From the NCBI GenBank assembly GCA_024509875.1, contig JAMPIV010010592.1, positions 1 to 64,000 on the forward strand: DNA of 64,000 bases. Reading direction: 5' to 3'. The first letter of the stretch is position 1. Every line of letters begins with the position of its first letter. The position numbers and the translations under genes are program-made. The stretch comes from Oreohelix idahoensis (Eukaryota; Mollusca; Gastropoda; Stylommatophora; Oreohelicidae). This document shows positions 24,049-33,634 of the stretch, piece by piece. The notes below the pieces were generated by a model that was not told the origin of the DNA, did no database searches, and saw only the letters and a list, made by a program, of their open reading frames with translations.

Positions 24049-25085
24049 ATCTATCCCTACTGGTCTTACGTCTGATGCCAAATTCCAACAACCTTAGCCT
24101 TGATGGTTCATCAATTGCAGTGTGACTCTCTAAAAGGTGATCATTAATTGCCCTATCTCTCCCTTATCCATATTCAGTGCACTTTCTATGTGTGCTCTTG
24201 AAGCTAGTCTATCAGCTCTTTCATTTATGCATACCGCTGCATGACCAGGACAGTAGATCTACACCAATTGCCGAAGATTCGAGCTTTCTATGGGAGTTTT
24301 CCATTTATGTTGGAGTCATCTACTTTGGACTTTCCACAACATGGATTGTGAGTCTAACACAATAACTGCCCTTGTTAACGAAGTCTCATATAACCACCTT
24401 AAGGCTGCAGTAGCTGCCTCTACCACCATTCTCATACTGGAGGTTGTTGTCATGTAAGCCTCACTATGTTCAGCGACAATTCTGCCTTTTACACTAGCAG
24501 AGAAGCTCCCACCTTTATTTCTCATTATGGACTACAGACTCATCAGTATACACAATGGCATCATCATTACCAGCATGATCATTTATTGGTTCATCAATTT
24601 CCAGCTGTGCCTTCCCATTGGCTCAAGTTCTACACTCTCTACCAAGGTTGTTGATGACTTGTTTGGTAATTAGTCCAGTTCTCATCTGATTTACTCCACT
24701 CAGCCCCTTTGAATATATTTTCAACTGTGGTCACCTGCTTAATCATTGCTCCTGCCTGTGCCATCCATGACATCCCCTGCATTATTCTCGCTCCCTTAAC
24801 GTCAGCTATGTTTCCATGTAGGGGAAGCTTTTTGTCTTTAGTTACTCACATTTTGGCTTTTGACTAAACCTTTACATATCTGGATCTAATCAACAGAATC
24901 CAAGCATGTACTGCATCATCACATCATCTCGCGTACAGCCCAAGACTACACGCAATGCTTCATTTTGATTGCGTTCAATCATTCACATTGTGATATTGAC
25001 AGTGTGAGTATTCCCAGACCATACTCGATGACAGACATGACTAACTATGATAGGAAACTCTTTACAGAGCGATACAACAGGAAGC
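24049..25085 (-). mobile_element. L-G LINE, RT C-terminus and RNase H
   Basis: Minus-strand reading, from high to low coordinates, gives VMSVIEYGLGILTLS and NEALRVVLGCTRDDVMM near 24900-25040. An RNase H core follows at 24316-24525 (GSFSASVKGRIVAEHSEAY, SMRMVVEAATAALRWLYETS, AVIVLDSQSMLWKVQS). The aspartate of LDSQS is the canonical RNase H D of T/LDS. Frames are broken between the blocks. The 5' continuation (FADDILIY) is at 28385-28784, beyond the HERO-type insertion. Confidence 0.75.
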
Positions 25086-25089
25086 AATC

Positions 25090-25511
25090 TGATCATCAGA
25101 AGAAGTCCCCCCGTCCGACGAGTGTTTCGGCCCATATACTCCTTTACACTCTAAGGGGGGCAGGCCCACTTGGGTCATGACTCCCAAGCGTCTCAGCCTC
25201 CTGTTGTCTTGTATTGAAAATGAACCCATTTCCCTTATGGTAGCAACTTTAATCCACAACTCCGCCAGTCGTGGAGGCAATTGTGAAAGTAACAAAACAA
25301 AGACAAATTATTCCGTTCGTTCCGTCGCACACACTGAGACACCATCGCGAGGCCGACGCGTCTGGCCACTGAAATTCTGACACTGAACACACCTATAATA
25401 TACACCGCCTGTTGCCGCTCAGTCACAGCCCGTGCACTAGTACACCAAAAAACTCAGCGTATTGTGGACTTAGAAAAATTCCTGGTGTTTTCTGTACCGC
25501 AGCGTTTATTG
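25090..25511 (-). mobile_element. R2/HERO-type LINE 3' UTR
   Basis: About 420 bp downstream of the long reading frame, homologous to 42528-42683 in the second minus-strand copy (TTTACACTCTAAGGG...GGGTCATGACTCC). The 3' end is near 25090, where L-G sequence resumes. No obvious simple tail is seen. Confidence 0.65.
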
Positions 25512-28364
25512 TCATGATTTCCATTGCCCATTGCGGTTGTTCCACAGCCAGCATGATGCCTTTTCAGCAGTTTCACTAAGCCTCTTCAGTGCCCTTGTTC
25601 TCGACTGTCCCCTCAGCCCCAACAGTTTCAATAGATCATACACTGATGCAGCCACAAGCCCTCTTGCGCCCACTTCAACAGCCATGACCTTTGCAGTGAA
25701 CCCATCGTGTCTCAGATCCGCGGCCAGATCACTATACTTGGCCGCTTTGAATGAATGTTGCTCGTCTAATCTGGATTCAAATGGCACGGTCAGTTCAATC
25801 AGTATGACCTGGAGCGTTGCTGAAGAATGAAGCACTATATCTGGCCGTCTCCGTGATTTTCTGATACTCTCTGGATATGCCCCTCGTCCAGGTAGGTCTA
25901 CCGCCATCTCCCAGTCGTTTGCACAGTCAAGAAGAGATGGTAAACTGCTACCAGGATTACTCGGTTTGGGGTGTGCTGACTTTCCTGCCCTCAGAAAGTA
26001 TGTATTTGCGGTGCTTGGCCTGGGTTTGCTATTCGCCTTCATCCTTGCCAGATCTATTGTTGCAGCAAGCTCATTTAGCACTTTGTTATGGCGCCAAGTG
26101 TATCGCCCTTGCCCTAATGCCACCTTACACGCTGAGAGCACGTGTTCGAGTGTCTGCCTCCCCTGGCACAGGGGGCACTGCTCATCATCCGACTTTCCCC
26201 ATTTCACAAGGTTGGTGGCCGATGGCAGCAGGTCATACATTGATCTAACAACGAAGCTGAGCCTAAGAGGTGCCATATGCCATATATCATTCCATGTCAA
26301 GGACCTCTGCAGGGCTCCTTCCCATGTAGTCCATTGGCCTTGTTGGACCTGCTGCACTGCTTTTTGCAACCTCTTATCATTCTCAGCTCCTCGTATCTCC
26401 TGAACTACCATGTCTCTGCGCTCCCTGCTTGATGCCTTGGACCACCAGCGGATATCTCCATGACCAAATCCCCGTCTATTCGTTTGTGTGTATCCGATTA
26501 CCTCCCTCAGTTTGAGTGACTCTTGGGCAGCATCAACAGCTTCTTCCACTCTCCACTTCCTTCCTGTTTTCAGTGTAGGCTGAATGGACTTAACCACGTC
26601 ATCAGCTGACTCGCGTAGCATCATTGCAAGCCTTGCCTTTCCAACTTTGTACTCTTCAGCAACTGACTTGAAAGGAAGCAGAAGTTTTGCCTTTTTGCAA
26701 TACAGTGCTACATCTGACAGACCTGGTGGTACCCCTAGCCACTTTCTCATGAACTTGTTGACCTTCTGCTCTATAGCTTCCACTGTACTTGTGCTTATTT
26801 CATATATAAGCAGTGGCCACAGCAACTTCGGTATCAACATAAACTGGAGGCACCACAGTTTGAACTTTCCCAGGAGTCTGCTTTGGTCTATGATCTGTAG
26901 TCCTCTGTCTGCCATTTCTATTGTCTGTTGCACTGCCTTCGAGTCTTTTAATGAGGCATCGTACACCCTGCCAAGACTTTTAACAGGTTCCTCAATGACA
27001 GTAGGGATTCTTTGGTTGGAAACCATGAATATGTCCTCTGCTATTTTCCCTTTCCTGACTGATAGGCTTCTCGACTTCTTGGGTTTGAAGCTCATTCTGC
27101 ACCAGCTGACTAGTTCATCCAGGCGTTCTAACATCCTCCGGGCCTGATGTTCATCTGATGTCAGAATTGTTGTGTCATCCATGAATGCTTTGAGCGGTGG
27201 CATGTGACACATTCCACCGAGCTTTGGACCTATAGCCATTCCTTCAGCCGCATTGAGGATTACCTGCATAGCCATCATGAATAGTATCGGAGAGATGGTA
27301 CACCCCATCGCAATTCCAACTTCAAGGCCAATCCACTTCGTTGTGTACTCTCTGGTTGAAAATCTGACAGCAAACCCTGCGAAATACAGCTTCAGTATTG
27401 CTGCAATCTCTTGTGGAACATGATACATTTCTAGGGCCTGCCACAACATCTGGTGTGGAACGGATCCATAAGCATTTGCTAGATCCAACCAGATTACATG
27501 GAGGTTTGTTCTGTCAGACTTTGCCTTTTGGATTGCTTCCCAGATCATAGTGGCATGCTCTAGACATCCTGGTGTACCTGGGATACCTCCTTTCTGAATG
27601 GTAGTGTCAATGTACCCATTTGCCAGGAGGTATGTAGTGAGTCTTTTCGCCATCACTGAGAAGAATATCTTCCCTTCCACATTGAGTAGGGAGATTGGCC
27701 TGAACTGACTGATGTCGGTGGAATTTTGCTCCTTCGGGATGTAGACTCCGTTCGCCTTTCTCCATTCCTTGCTTACAAGCTGGTTTTTCCACGCATTCTT
27801 CAGTAAACGGAGCAGTCGTTTGAGCACTTCAGGGCATCTCTTATACACCACATATGGGACACCATTAGGACCTGGAGCTGACTTGCACCGAGCTTTCTGG
27901 ACAATGCTTTCTACCTCTTGCACCATTGGGGGCTTGGTGTTAAATTCAGCTCCTGGCTTACTCGGCCATTTAAGGCCTGCCATGCTGCTGAGCGGCTCAT
28001 CTCTGCGACCATCTGAATATGTCATTCTAAGGTGTTCTTCCAGGTCTTCTTTCTTGAAGTTTAGCATACCCGACCGTGGCTGCTCAAACAGTTCTTTGGC
28101 AAACTTGAAGGGCTCCCTGAAGAATCTTTCCCTATCCCTTCGAGTCTTCTTTCTCTTCCTGCACAACCTTTCTGCTCTACAAAGGGCATTATGTTGGCCT
28201 TTCAGGTGCTCCCAAATCTGTCGTAACCCTTCCTTCTCTGTGGCAACTGCGTTCTTGAAAAGTTTTCGGGCATGCTTCTTCTGTTTCCTGATTTCTTCTA
28301 TTTTAATTTGTCTTCTACTTTTTCGTGGTGGGTTACTTTCCCTTGCCTCCCTCACTCCGAACAC
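25512..28364 (-). CDS. R2/HERO-type retrotransposon ORF (RT + REL-type endonuclease), open over 950 codons
   Basis: An uninterrupted 950-codon frame. Residues 1-100 are basic and carry no recognised zinc finger. The RT spans about 160-540: SAPGPNGVPYVVYK, FRPISLLNVEGK (221-232), IWLDLANAYGSVP (291-303), GCTISPILF and FMDD (394-397) in place of YADD. A CCHC motif lies at C730-C733-H741-C746. A PD...E...K nuclease follows: RRPD (839-842), E857, K873/K876. This layout matches site-directed LINEs of the R2/NeSL/HERO group with a restriction-like endonuclease. I favour HERO but did not test it. There is no ATG at the start (first codon GTG), and L-G sequence begins just upstream, so the copy is probably 5'-truncated. 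It lies in sense orientation in intron 3 of the zinc-finger gene. Confidence 0.9.
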   Translation of the reverse strand: MFGVREARESNPPRKSRRQIKIEEIRKQKKHARKLFKNAVATEKEGLRQIWEHLKGQHNALCRAERLCRKRKKTRRDRERFFREPFKFAKELFEQPRSGMLNFKKEDLEEHLRMTYSDGRRDEPLSSMAGLKWPSKPGAEFNTKPPMVQEVESIVQKARCKSAPGPNGVPYVVYKRCPEVLKRLLRLLKNAWKNQLVSKEWRKANGVYIPKEQNSTDISQFRPISLLNVEGKIFFSVMAKRLTTYLLANGYIDTTIQKGGIPGTPGCLEHATMIWEAIQKAKSDRTNLHVIWLDLANAYGSVPHQMLWQALEMYHVPQEIAAILKLYFAGFAVRFSTREYTTKWIGLEVGIAMGCTISPILFMMAMQVILNAAEGMAIGPKLGGMCHMPPLKAFMDDTTILTSDEHQARRMLERLDELVSWCRMSFKPKKSRSLSVRKGKIAEDIFMVSNQRIPTVIEEPVKSLGRVYDASLKDSKAVQQTIEMADRGLQIIDQSRLLGKFKLWCLQFMLIPKLLWPLLIYEISTSTVEAIEQKVNKFMRKWLGVPPGLSDVALYCKKAKLLLPFKSVAEEYKVGKARLAMMLRESADDVVKSIQPTLKTGRKWRVEEAVDAAQESLKLREVIGYTQTNRRGFGHGDIRWWSKASSRERRDMVVQEIRGAENDKRLQKAVQQVQQGQWTTWEGALQRSLTWNDIWHMAPLRLSFVVRSMYDLLPSATNLVKWGKSDDEQCPLCQGRQTLEHVLSACKVALGQGRYTWRHNKVLNELAATIDLARMKANSKPRPSTANTYFLRAGKSAHPKPSNPGSSLPSLLDCANDWEMAVDLPGRGAYPESIRKSRRRPDIVLHSSATLQVILIELTVPFESRLDEQHSFKAAKYSDLAADLRHDGFTAKVMAVEVGARGLVAASVYDLLKLLGLRGQSRTRALKRLSETAEKASCWLWNNRNGQWKS

Positions 28365-28384
28365 TATACAGGAGAAACAGTAGT

Positions 28385-28784
28385 CTGTCTTCCAGGTGCA
28401 CTGTGGCCATTGTTTTTAGGACTGCCAGATCTCTGTTGCACTTTCATATGATTAGATCAACATGGTACTTGTATGATAACCCATAATCGAATGTTATTCC
28501 AAGTTATTTCAGCTTGTCTTGTCTTTCAATTTTTTGCCCACTGAAAGTAATGTCTGGAAGATCTGCTTTCAATATGGAATTGTTCAAGGAGCACCATAAC
28601 ACACAAGCTGTTTTGGGATTGATCTTGGAGAGGTGTCATCACACCATTTACCTACCTCATATAGTGTCCTGTGTATGCTATTTACCATTTCTTGGCAGTC
28701 AGAACCAATCCTGTAAATGAGTATGTCATCTGCAAATGTCAATGTTCGTCCCAGTCCAGTTGGCTGAATGGTGGAAACTTTTGC
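28385..28784 (-). mobile_element. L-G LINE, RT palm part
   Basis: Minus-strand reading gives IQPTGLGRTLTFADDILIYR (about 28720-28775), then NSIHRTLYEVGKW, KYLGITFDYGLSYKYHVD and RDLAVLKTMATVHLEDRLLF, up to the start of the HERO-type element. FADD is intact. It is joined logically to 24049-25085. The element is inserted head-on in the L-E LINE. Confidence 0.75.
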
Positions 28785-29015
28785 TGCTATGGACCCCCAA
28801 GGGAAAGCGAAAGAGAGGCAGACCAAAAACAACTTGGTGGAGAACTTTGGAAGCTGAGATGCAAAGAATGAACCACAGTTGGGGCACTGTACGAAGGATA
28901 ACTGCCGAACGAGCAAAGTGGAATCAATTTGTTGCTGCCCTACAAGACACCACCTGGCGTGATGGCCGCTGACTGCTTTGATGGTTGGTGGTTATGGATC
29001 AAAGAAAAAGAAGAA
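28785..29015 (+). mobile_element. L-E LINE, 3' end
   Basis: The remainder of the L-E copy: GKRKRGRPKTTWWRTLEAEM, SWGTVRRI and KWNQFVAALQDTTWRDGR, then stop. The 3' UTR contains TGGCCGCTGACTGCTTTGAT and a GAAGAAGAAGA tail at about 29005. The UTR and tail are the part shared with the SINE family. Confidence 0.9.
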
Positions 29016-29765
29016 GAAGATATACTCAAGTGATAGCCTGTTAGCTTTATTCCTAAGTCTCCTTTTGCCAGCTCTTCTCTTTCACCTCCTCTTCTCTCCC
29101 CCACCTCTTCTTCTGCATCCATTTTTACTTGTCATTAGCTGAAGTTATCAGCGACAGAGCATGTGCCCCGTGGCTGTGGCGATGAATCTGGTTTTAAAAG
29201 TATTCCATTATTGTATTTTATTGATTAGTGGAAATATCCAGTCACCAAAGTAGAGCCACCATACCAGAGAAGAGGAAAGGGATGTCCCTTAGGGAAACTT
29301 TTTGCCTGGGGCCGCCTAGGGAAACTTTTTGCCTGGGGCCGCCTCGCTCGCTCCAAGACAGCTAATGTTAAAAACTGCTCACCCAGCAGCCAGTCTGTCG
29401 GCAGAATGTCAACCAAATATAAATAGTACCAATCCGAAAAAAGTAGAAACATTCAAACACTTGCGCACTATATTAACATCATGTATAAGCTAATTCATTG
29501 AAAAGCCCCAGCAAAGCATCATTCCAGAAAATGAGAAACAAACTGTACAATATATAATTTTCAATAACAGTAAGAATGTGTGGTTCTCCAGTGCTACAAT
29601 GAACAAGTAATGTTTATGGGTAGCATAAACTACCCTCATAGGACACTACAATGATGATAATGAAATGTGTTTGTTGCAATATTGCAAGTGTAGATGTGTT
29701 CAACAAACAAGTGTTCTAAGGCACACTGACAGTTTACTAAAATAATTAACAAATAAACTACTCAC
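29016..29765. other. intron 3 sequence, short duplication only
   Basis: A 32-bp tandem duplication (GGGAAACTTTTTGCCTGGGG CCGCC) lies at about 29290-29345. Nothing else is recognised before exon 3. Confidence 0.5.
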
Positions 29766-29834
29766 TTCATAAGCTGGTTCCAGTTTTATTTTTTCATCAC
29801 TGAATGCAGCTGTAGTCTCAACATGACTTGAAGT
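29766..29834 (-). CDS. C2H2 zinc-finger protein, exon 3
   Basis: The 69-nt exon (23 codons, phase 0 to 0) has acceptor TTCTTCTCAG before 29834 and donor GTGAGT after 29766. It encodes TSSHVETTAAFSDEK followed by IKLEPAYE. I-K-L-E fits the SUMO acceptor consensus (hydrophobic-K-x-E). It has the same length, phase and end motif as exon 2, suggesting exon duplication. It belongs to the N-terminal regulatory region of the finger protein. Confidence 0.82.
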
Positions 29835-30011
29835 CTGAGAAGAAAGAGTGATGGACCATAGCAGGATATCTTATACTGCATTATGAAAGTAAAAAACTAA
29901 TGTACACATCAAAGAGAGAGATCAAAGGTGTATACATAGCAGACAACTTAGACATATTATCTAGTTCAACGAAGCTCCATTAAATGTATGTATGAAAAGT
30001 AAAATTCTAAC

Positions 30012-30080
30012 CTCATTATCTTGTTCCTGTTTAACCCTGACAGCCAGACCAGGGATATCACTGTCAATATTCAATTCATC
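30012..30080 (-). CDS. C2H2 zinc-finger protein, exon 2
   Basis: The 69-nt exon (23 codons, phase 0 to 0) has acceptor TTTTCCCCACCAG before 30080 and donor GTTAGA after 30012. It encodes DELNIDSDIPGLAVR then VKQEQDNE. V-K-Q-E is a SUMO-type motif at the same place as in exons 1 and 3. Intron 2, separating it from exon 3, is only 177 bp. No domain is known for this region. Confidence 0.82.
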
Positions 30081-30108
30081 CTGGTGGGGAAAACAAATCA
30101 GAAGTCGT

Positions 30109-30240
30109 GAAAAGAAGGAAGAGTTGAAGGCAAATGTACAAGAGTAAAACAGTGTTGGAAGTTGGATGATAACATCAAGAAACTGACAAGAAATAGTCTA
30201 TTATTGTGAACGTTAGGACAAGAGATAATAGATAGGTAGA
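30109..30240 (+). mobile_element. L-B LINE fragment
   Basis: AGAGTTGAAGGCAAATGTAC and TGATAACATCAAGAAACTGA match the GRVEGKHARG...WEDNIKRWTG region of L-B. It is short and decayed, and lies in intron 1 of the zinc-finger gene. Confidence 0.6.
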
Positions 30241-30707
30241 TATGATTAGGTTTCAGGTCATTCAGTTCATGTCCCAAGAAATATATACACAATACACATA
30301 TCTCAGGTTAAAAACTAGGTTAGTATACAGCTGCCGCCATGTTGCCCATGTAGCTATAGATACCACTTTAAAGTTAGTTGTACTTTAGTTTTTTTTTTTT
30401 TTTTATAAAGCTTGAAACAGGGTATGGGTTTGGGCTGAAATGAAGTATAGTGGGGCATCATCTTTGACACCATTCTAATAAGTCACACACATAGTTATAG
30501 TAAGGTTTAGGATTCCTAAATGTAACCCTAACCACTTTTTACTGCACCTCTAAATTCTGTTTCAAGTCATATAGAAAAGATGGTCAACTGATCTTCATTT
30601 CAACCTGGGTTTATTCCTAATGCTTGACATTTATTTTTTTTTTTACAATAATTAGAAAAAAAGCTCAGAACAATGGTTTTATTGGTTGGGATTTCATGGA
30701 CCAGCTT

Positions 30708-30865
30708 CAATACACATGGATAACAACAATAGACATGGATAACACCAATACATGTGGATAACACCAATATGCATGGATAACACCAATACACATGAATAAC
30801 ACCAATACACATGGATAAAACCAATACACATGGATAACACCAATACACATGGATAACACCATCAG
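30708..30865. repeat. 19-bp minisatellite, about 8 copies
   Basis: The unit CAATACACATGGATAACAC repeats with minor variants. The apparent minus-strand peptide repeat (IGVIHVYWCYPC) follows from this. It lies in intron 1. The stretch 30250-30700 before it contains poly-T and no feature. Confidence 0.9.
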
Positions 30866-30884
30866 TGTTCTATCTCCTCCCTTA

Positions 30885-31170
30885 GATCACACAAGGAGGA
30901 TCTCGGCACAGTGCATGAACTCTAGCACTTGCGAGGATCCCAAACAGTGTATACATAAATCATACATTTGATAAATGTGTGGTGGGTAGGTTTATTAATT
31001 TGTACATTTTGTAGCCAACTCTTTACGATTTCCACCTGCCAAGGGATTTCTAACATTTGGGACATGGGATCTCCTATTTTTTCGCCCGTATCCGAGAAGG
31101 ATAGGCATTTAATCTCACTACCTGTGAGATCGGGGGGGGGGGGGGGGGGGGGGGGGGAGTATGTCATCAT
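30885..31170 (-). repeat. unclassified interspersed repeat, copy 1, with poly-G run
   Basis: The reverse complement aligns with 42138-42460: both carry GCACTGTGC[C/T]GAGATCCTCCTT, an ACCCACCAC block and a CCTTCTCGG block. A run of about 29 G lies at 31131-31157. Class unknown, possibly SINE-like. Confidence 0.6.
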
Positions 31171-31442
31171 TAGGAACTATTGGTCTTGAAAAAAAAAATG
31201 TCCATAAGTTATAGCCTACTCTAGGTATTGGATATCGACCCCGTTACCTTTATAATTAGAGGCGTACTCTATACTTCTCCTACTTCGACGCCCTAGTGTT
31301 TGAGTTACCGTTAAATTTAGCGTTTGAGATTTTTTTTTTTTTTTTTTTTAAATATCAAGGTGACACAGCGGATGCATCGATATCCACTTGATCAACATGG
31401 CGGCCTTTATCTACTTTTCTGAAACTCTTTTTATTGGCCTAC

Positions 31443-31493
31443 CTCGTAATCTGGTTCCTGTTTTATTTGTGTGGTTTCTTCACATTTCGCCAT
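31443..31493 (-). CDS. C2H2 zinc-finger protein, exon 1 (start codon)
   Basis: The ATG at 31491-31493 sits in a good context (GAAGATGG: A at -3, G at +4). The 51-nt coding part encodes MAKCEETTQ then IKQEPDYE and ends at a GTAGGC donor (31442-31441), phase 0. I-K-Q-E is the first of the serial K-x-E motifs. The next exon in phase is at 30080. Intron 1 is about 1.36 kb. No TATA box was identified upstream. Confidence 0.78.
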
Positions 31494-31499
31494 CTTCGA

Positions 31500-32434
31500 G
31501 CAGTTTGTGGTATAGCCTAGTTCCTTTTGGAGTGTAAATGGCGTTTTTTTAAAAAAAATTAGGCCTAATGAAAAAAAAAGATATCCCGTTCAACCTCTGA
31601 TGGGTTATAATTAGGATATATTTTGTTTTCAATTCCAAATAACATGAACAACCGCCGATATGAGAAAGTGGCATCACTGATTCACATTTGTCAAATCAAA
31701 ATGGCGTCTTTCTCAGACTATAAAAAAAATTTTTTAAATGAGGTCCGTATCTTTTGTTTATCCTCCTACAAATGTCGAACCGGCAAAATGGTTTCAGCGC
31801 TTGCTTCTCAAGGCACAGTTACCGAGTCGAAACCAGATAGCGCCACTTTTAAGTCTACCCAGCTGTAAATGGATATCCTGAATCTGCTCTTGAGCTGAAG
31901 TTGACAAATGCACCGAAGGAGAGAAACCTGTCTGTAGTATTTTTTAGGTGTTTTAAAGTATAGAGTGACCTCCCCTGAAGGGAGAATTCGTTTTATTGTG
32001 TAGTGTTTGTAATATTTTTCTTCGACACATTGGAGCTCAGTCATCATAGCTGTCCTCTCCGAACCGAAGGCAGGCTGCAATCGATACAGAGTCGCCACTA
32101 CTATGTTTCCCATCTAGATATTAAAAATAAAAAGCAGAGACTACTGTTTATTTTGTATTATTATCTGGTCCTGTCACTAATCAATCGATTATGGGCTGCG
32201 ACTATTCGCGTTGTCGAGATCACAATGTGAACGATACAAACGCATTCAAAATAAAAGCATGTGTGTAGTCTTTTGTTGAACGAGATAACCCCCCCCCCCC
32301 CCCCTTCCCTTCCCCATTGGAAGATGGGGTACATGTTTGGACTTCTGTTGATAATATCTAGACATGCTTTTGCCTAGGCAAAAAACATATGTGCATGTAA
32401 CTACGGGGTCGGAGTGACTAAGATGTATGGCATC
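31500..32434. other. region upstream of the zinc-finger gene, no gene recognised
   Basis: Expected to hold the 5' UTR and promoter of the minus-strand gene. I see no conserved promoter box. A poly-C run lies at about 32290-32304. Open frames here (for example minus 31808-32113) have no recognisable domain. Confidence 0.4.
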
Positions 32435-32435
32435 C

Positions 32436-32515
32436 GCCCCTAATTCTAAAGGCACCGACTTCGCTTCCCAGCAAAAAGATTATAACTGATGGACATTGCT
32501 TCATAACCAATGACT
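32436..32515. repeat. left copy of about 80-bp duplication flanking L-F
   Basis: GCCCCTAATTCTAAAGGCAC ... TTCATAACCAATGACT is repeated at about 42055-42134 with around five mismatches. The right copy starts directly after the L-F 3' end, and the left copy ends directly before its 5' UTR. Interpreted as an unusually long target duplication or a pre-existing repeat. Confidence 0.8.
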
Positions 32516-33634
32516 CTATACTTTAAAACACTGTCTGCTTTCCCCTTTGGGTGCATGGGGATTAGGGTCAAACTCGAACTGTGGACAGAAAATGTTGCAC
32601 CGAACAATTAACGTAATAATATAAATAAGCAAACTCTCAGATTGGGATGCTGGAACGTCCGGACTATCCGAAAACCTACAGGATGTAAACGATGTAAGGA
32701 AGACAGCCATAATTAATGATGAGCTTAAACGACTTCATTTTGAATGACCTGACCCTGACATCCAGCCAGCAGAAGAAGAGTTTCAAATTAACGGTGAAAG
32801 ACCAACAAAGGAAGAAATAAAGAAAGCCATAAAGCTTCTAAGAGATGGAAAAGCGGCTGGACCTGATCGCATTCCAGCAGAGGCCATAAAAGCAGATATC
32901 GACATGGCTACAGAGATGTTATATAAATTACTTGGTAAAGTCTGGGAAAAGGAAGAGATACCAGCAGAATGGAAGGAAGGATATCTGGTTAAGTTGCCTA
33001 AGAAGGGAAATTTACAAGAGTGCACAAATTATAGAGGAATAATGTTACTATCAGTGCCAGGAAAAGTATTAAACAGGATTATCTTTGAGAGATTAAAAGA
33101 GTCCATAGACAAGAAACTGAGAGATGAACAAGCAGGTTTTCGACAAAACAGATCATGTACAGACCAGATAGCCACAGTGATAATAATAGTTGAACAAAGT
33201 CTGGAATTGAATTCACCACTATACATCGGATTTGTGGACTACGAAAAGGCATTTGACAGTGTAGACAGAGAATCGCTTTAGAAATTGATGAGGCATTATG
33301 GAGTTCCCCTGAAGATCATTAAATTAATAAAGAAAACATATGAAGACATGACATGCACAGTTCTTCACGAAGGACAGCTTACAGAACCGTTTGGGATAAG
33401 AACAGGAGTGCGACAGGGATGCTTCTTGTCTCCATTTCTTTTTTTACTAGCAATAGACTGGGTTATGAGATCATCGACAACACACAAGAGAACTGGAATC
33501 CAGTGGACTCTGACTAAGCAGTTGGATGATCTGGATTTTGCTGATGACTTGGCTCTTCTGTCCCATAACCGTAATCAGATGCACACAGTTACCTCCTTTA
33601 TAATTCCTCTCATCCTCCGGCTTGTAGGGACTCC

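Noticed and set aside
25531..28383. Several plus-strand open frames of 100-200 codons
   Set aside because: They are shadows of the minus-strand 950-codon reverse transcriptase frame.
30600..30848. Minus-strand frame with repeated IGVIHVYWCYPC
   Set aside because: Product of a 19-bp minisatellite inside intron 1.
31808..32113. 101-codon minus-strand frame upstream of the zinc-finger gene
   Set aside because: No recognisable domain, and it is not in phase with the exon series; could be chance.
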